From NCBI GenBank assembly GCA_036508875.1, contig DATCGP010000062.1:1-6213 (forward strand): DNA of 6,213 bases, read 5' to 3'. Of the stretch, positions 6,021-6,213 are shown one piece after another. Position 1 is the stretch's first letter, and every line of letters starts with the position of its first letter. Source of the DNA: PALSA-660 sp036508875. Lineage in GTDB: Bacteria > Actinomycetota > Coriobacteriia > Anaerosomatales > PALSA-660. The position numbers and the translations under genes were made by a program. Below the pieces are notes generated by a model, which saw only the letters and a program-made list of their open reading frames with translations, was not told the origin of the DNA and did no database searches.

Positions 6021-6213
6021 CCCAGCCCGATCTCCCGCACATCGCGCACCTCTGCCAGAGAATGCGCCGCGACATCATCGAGATGGTCGGAGCGGCAGGC
6101 TCCGGGCATCCCGGCGGTTCGCTGTCGGCCGTCGAGATCGTCGCCACGCTGTACTCCTCGGTCATGAAGCACGATCCCGCGGACCCGAAGGCGCCTGATC
6201 GCGACCGCTTCGT
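6017..6213 (+). CDS. Transketolase N-terminal subunit, partial at the window edge
   Basis: Only the first 65 codons and two bases are present; the gene continues to the right. Transketolase moves two-carbon ketol units between sugar phosphates in the non-oxidative pentose phosphate pathway, using thiamine diphosphate and Mg2+. The visible part reads RRDIIEMVGAAGSGHPGGS (17-35), including the conserved His31 of the cofactor site, then LSAVEIVATLYSSVMKHDP and DRDRF, all typical of the first transketolase domain. GHPGGSLS, rather than the GHPGAPMG of full-length bacterial enzymes, points to the split type, where a roughly 270-residue N-terminal subunit pairs with a separate C-terminal subunit. 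One would then expect the C-terminal subunit gene just downstream. The ATG overlaps the preceding stop by four bases (ATGA). A start at Met16 is possible but would remove a family-typical leading helix. Confidence 0.9.
   Translation, partial: MTQPDLPHIAHLCQRMRRDIIEMVGAAGSGHPGGSLSAVEIVATLYSSVMKHDPADPKAPDRDRF

Overview
The window is a compact, GC-rich stretch of bacterial chromosome with every recognisable gene on the + strand. In order it holds secA (preprotein translocase ATPase), prfB (peptide chain release factor 2), a YcdX-type PHP-domain metallohydrolase, a YitT-family membrane protein (DUF161 plus DUF2179), and the first 65 codons of a transketolase N-terminal subunit that runs off the right edge. 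The RF2 core (the stretch around GPGGQSVNTTDSAVRITH and the CQNEKSQ block), the high GC content and the split-type transketolase together suggest an Actinomycetota lineage, most likely an anaerobic Coriobacteriia-like organism. This is inference from sequence style, not a database match.

Layout. Positions 1-138 hold no gene I can identify, probably the 3' part of an upstream transcript. It ends in a near-perfect intrinsic terminator at 139-178. A spacer with an extended -10 promoter near 287-295 leads into secA (357-3110). An 84-base gap follows, with a strong GC hairpin and a possible promoter. Then comes a tightly packed unit: prfB, 1 base, PHP hydrolase, 1-base overlap, yitT, 4-base overlap, transketolase. 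These four genes are almost certainly co-transcribed and translationally coupled.

Functionally the window is mostly housekeeping: protein export (SecA), UGA/UAA termination (RF2) and pentose phosphate metabolism (transketolase). The PHP hydrolase and YitT protein have no firmly established role, and linkage alone does not give one.

I do not see a novel multi-gene system, mobile element, CRISPR array or tRNA/rRNA gene. The most interesting signal is inside prfB. The codon-discriminating tripeptide, normally Ser-Pro-Phe in RF2, reads Ser-Pro-Thr here, combining the RF2-type first residue with the RF1-type third residue. The neighbouring codon-stacking His is a Gln. This could mean altered or relaxed stop-codon reading, or simply a lineage-specific variant.
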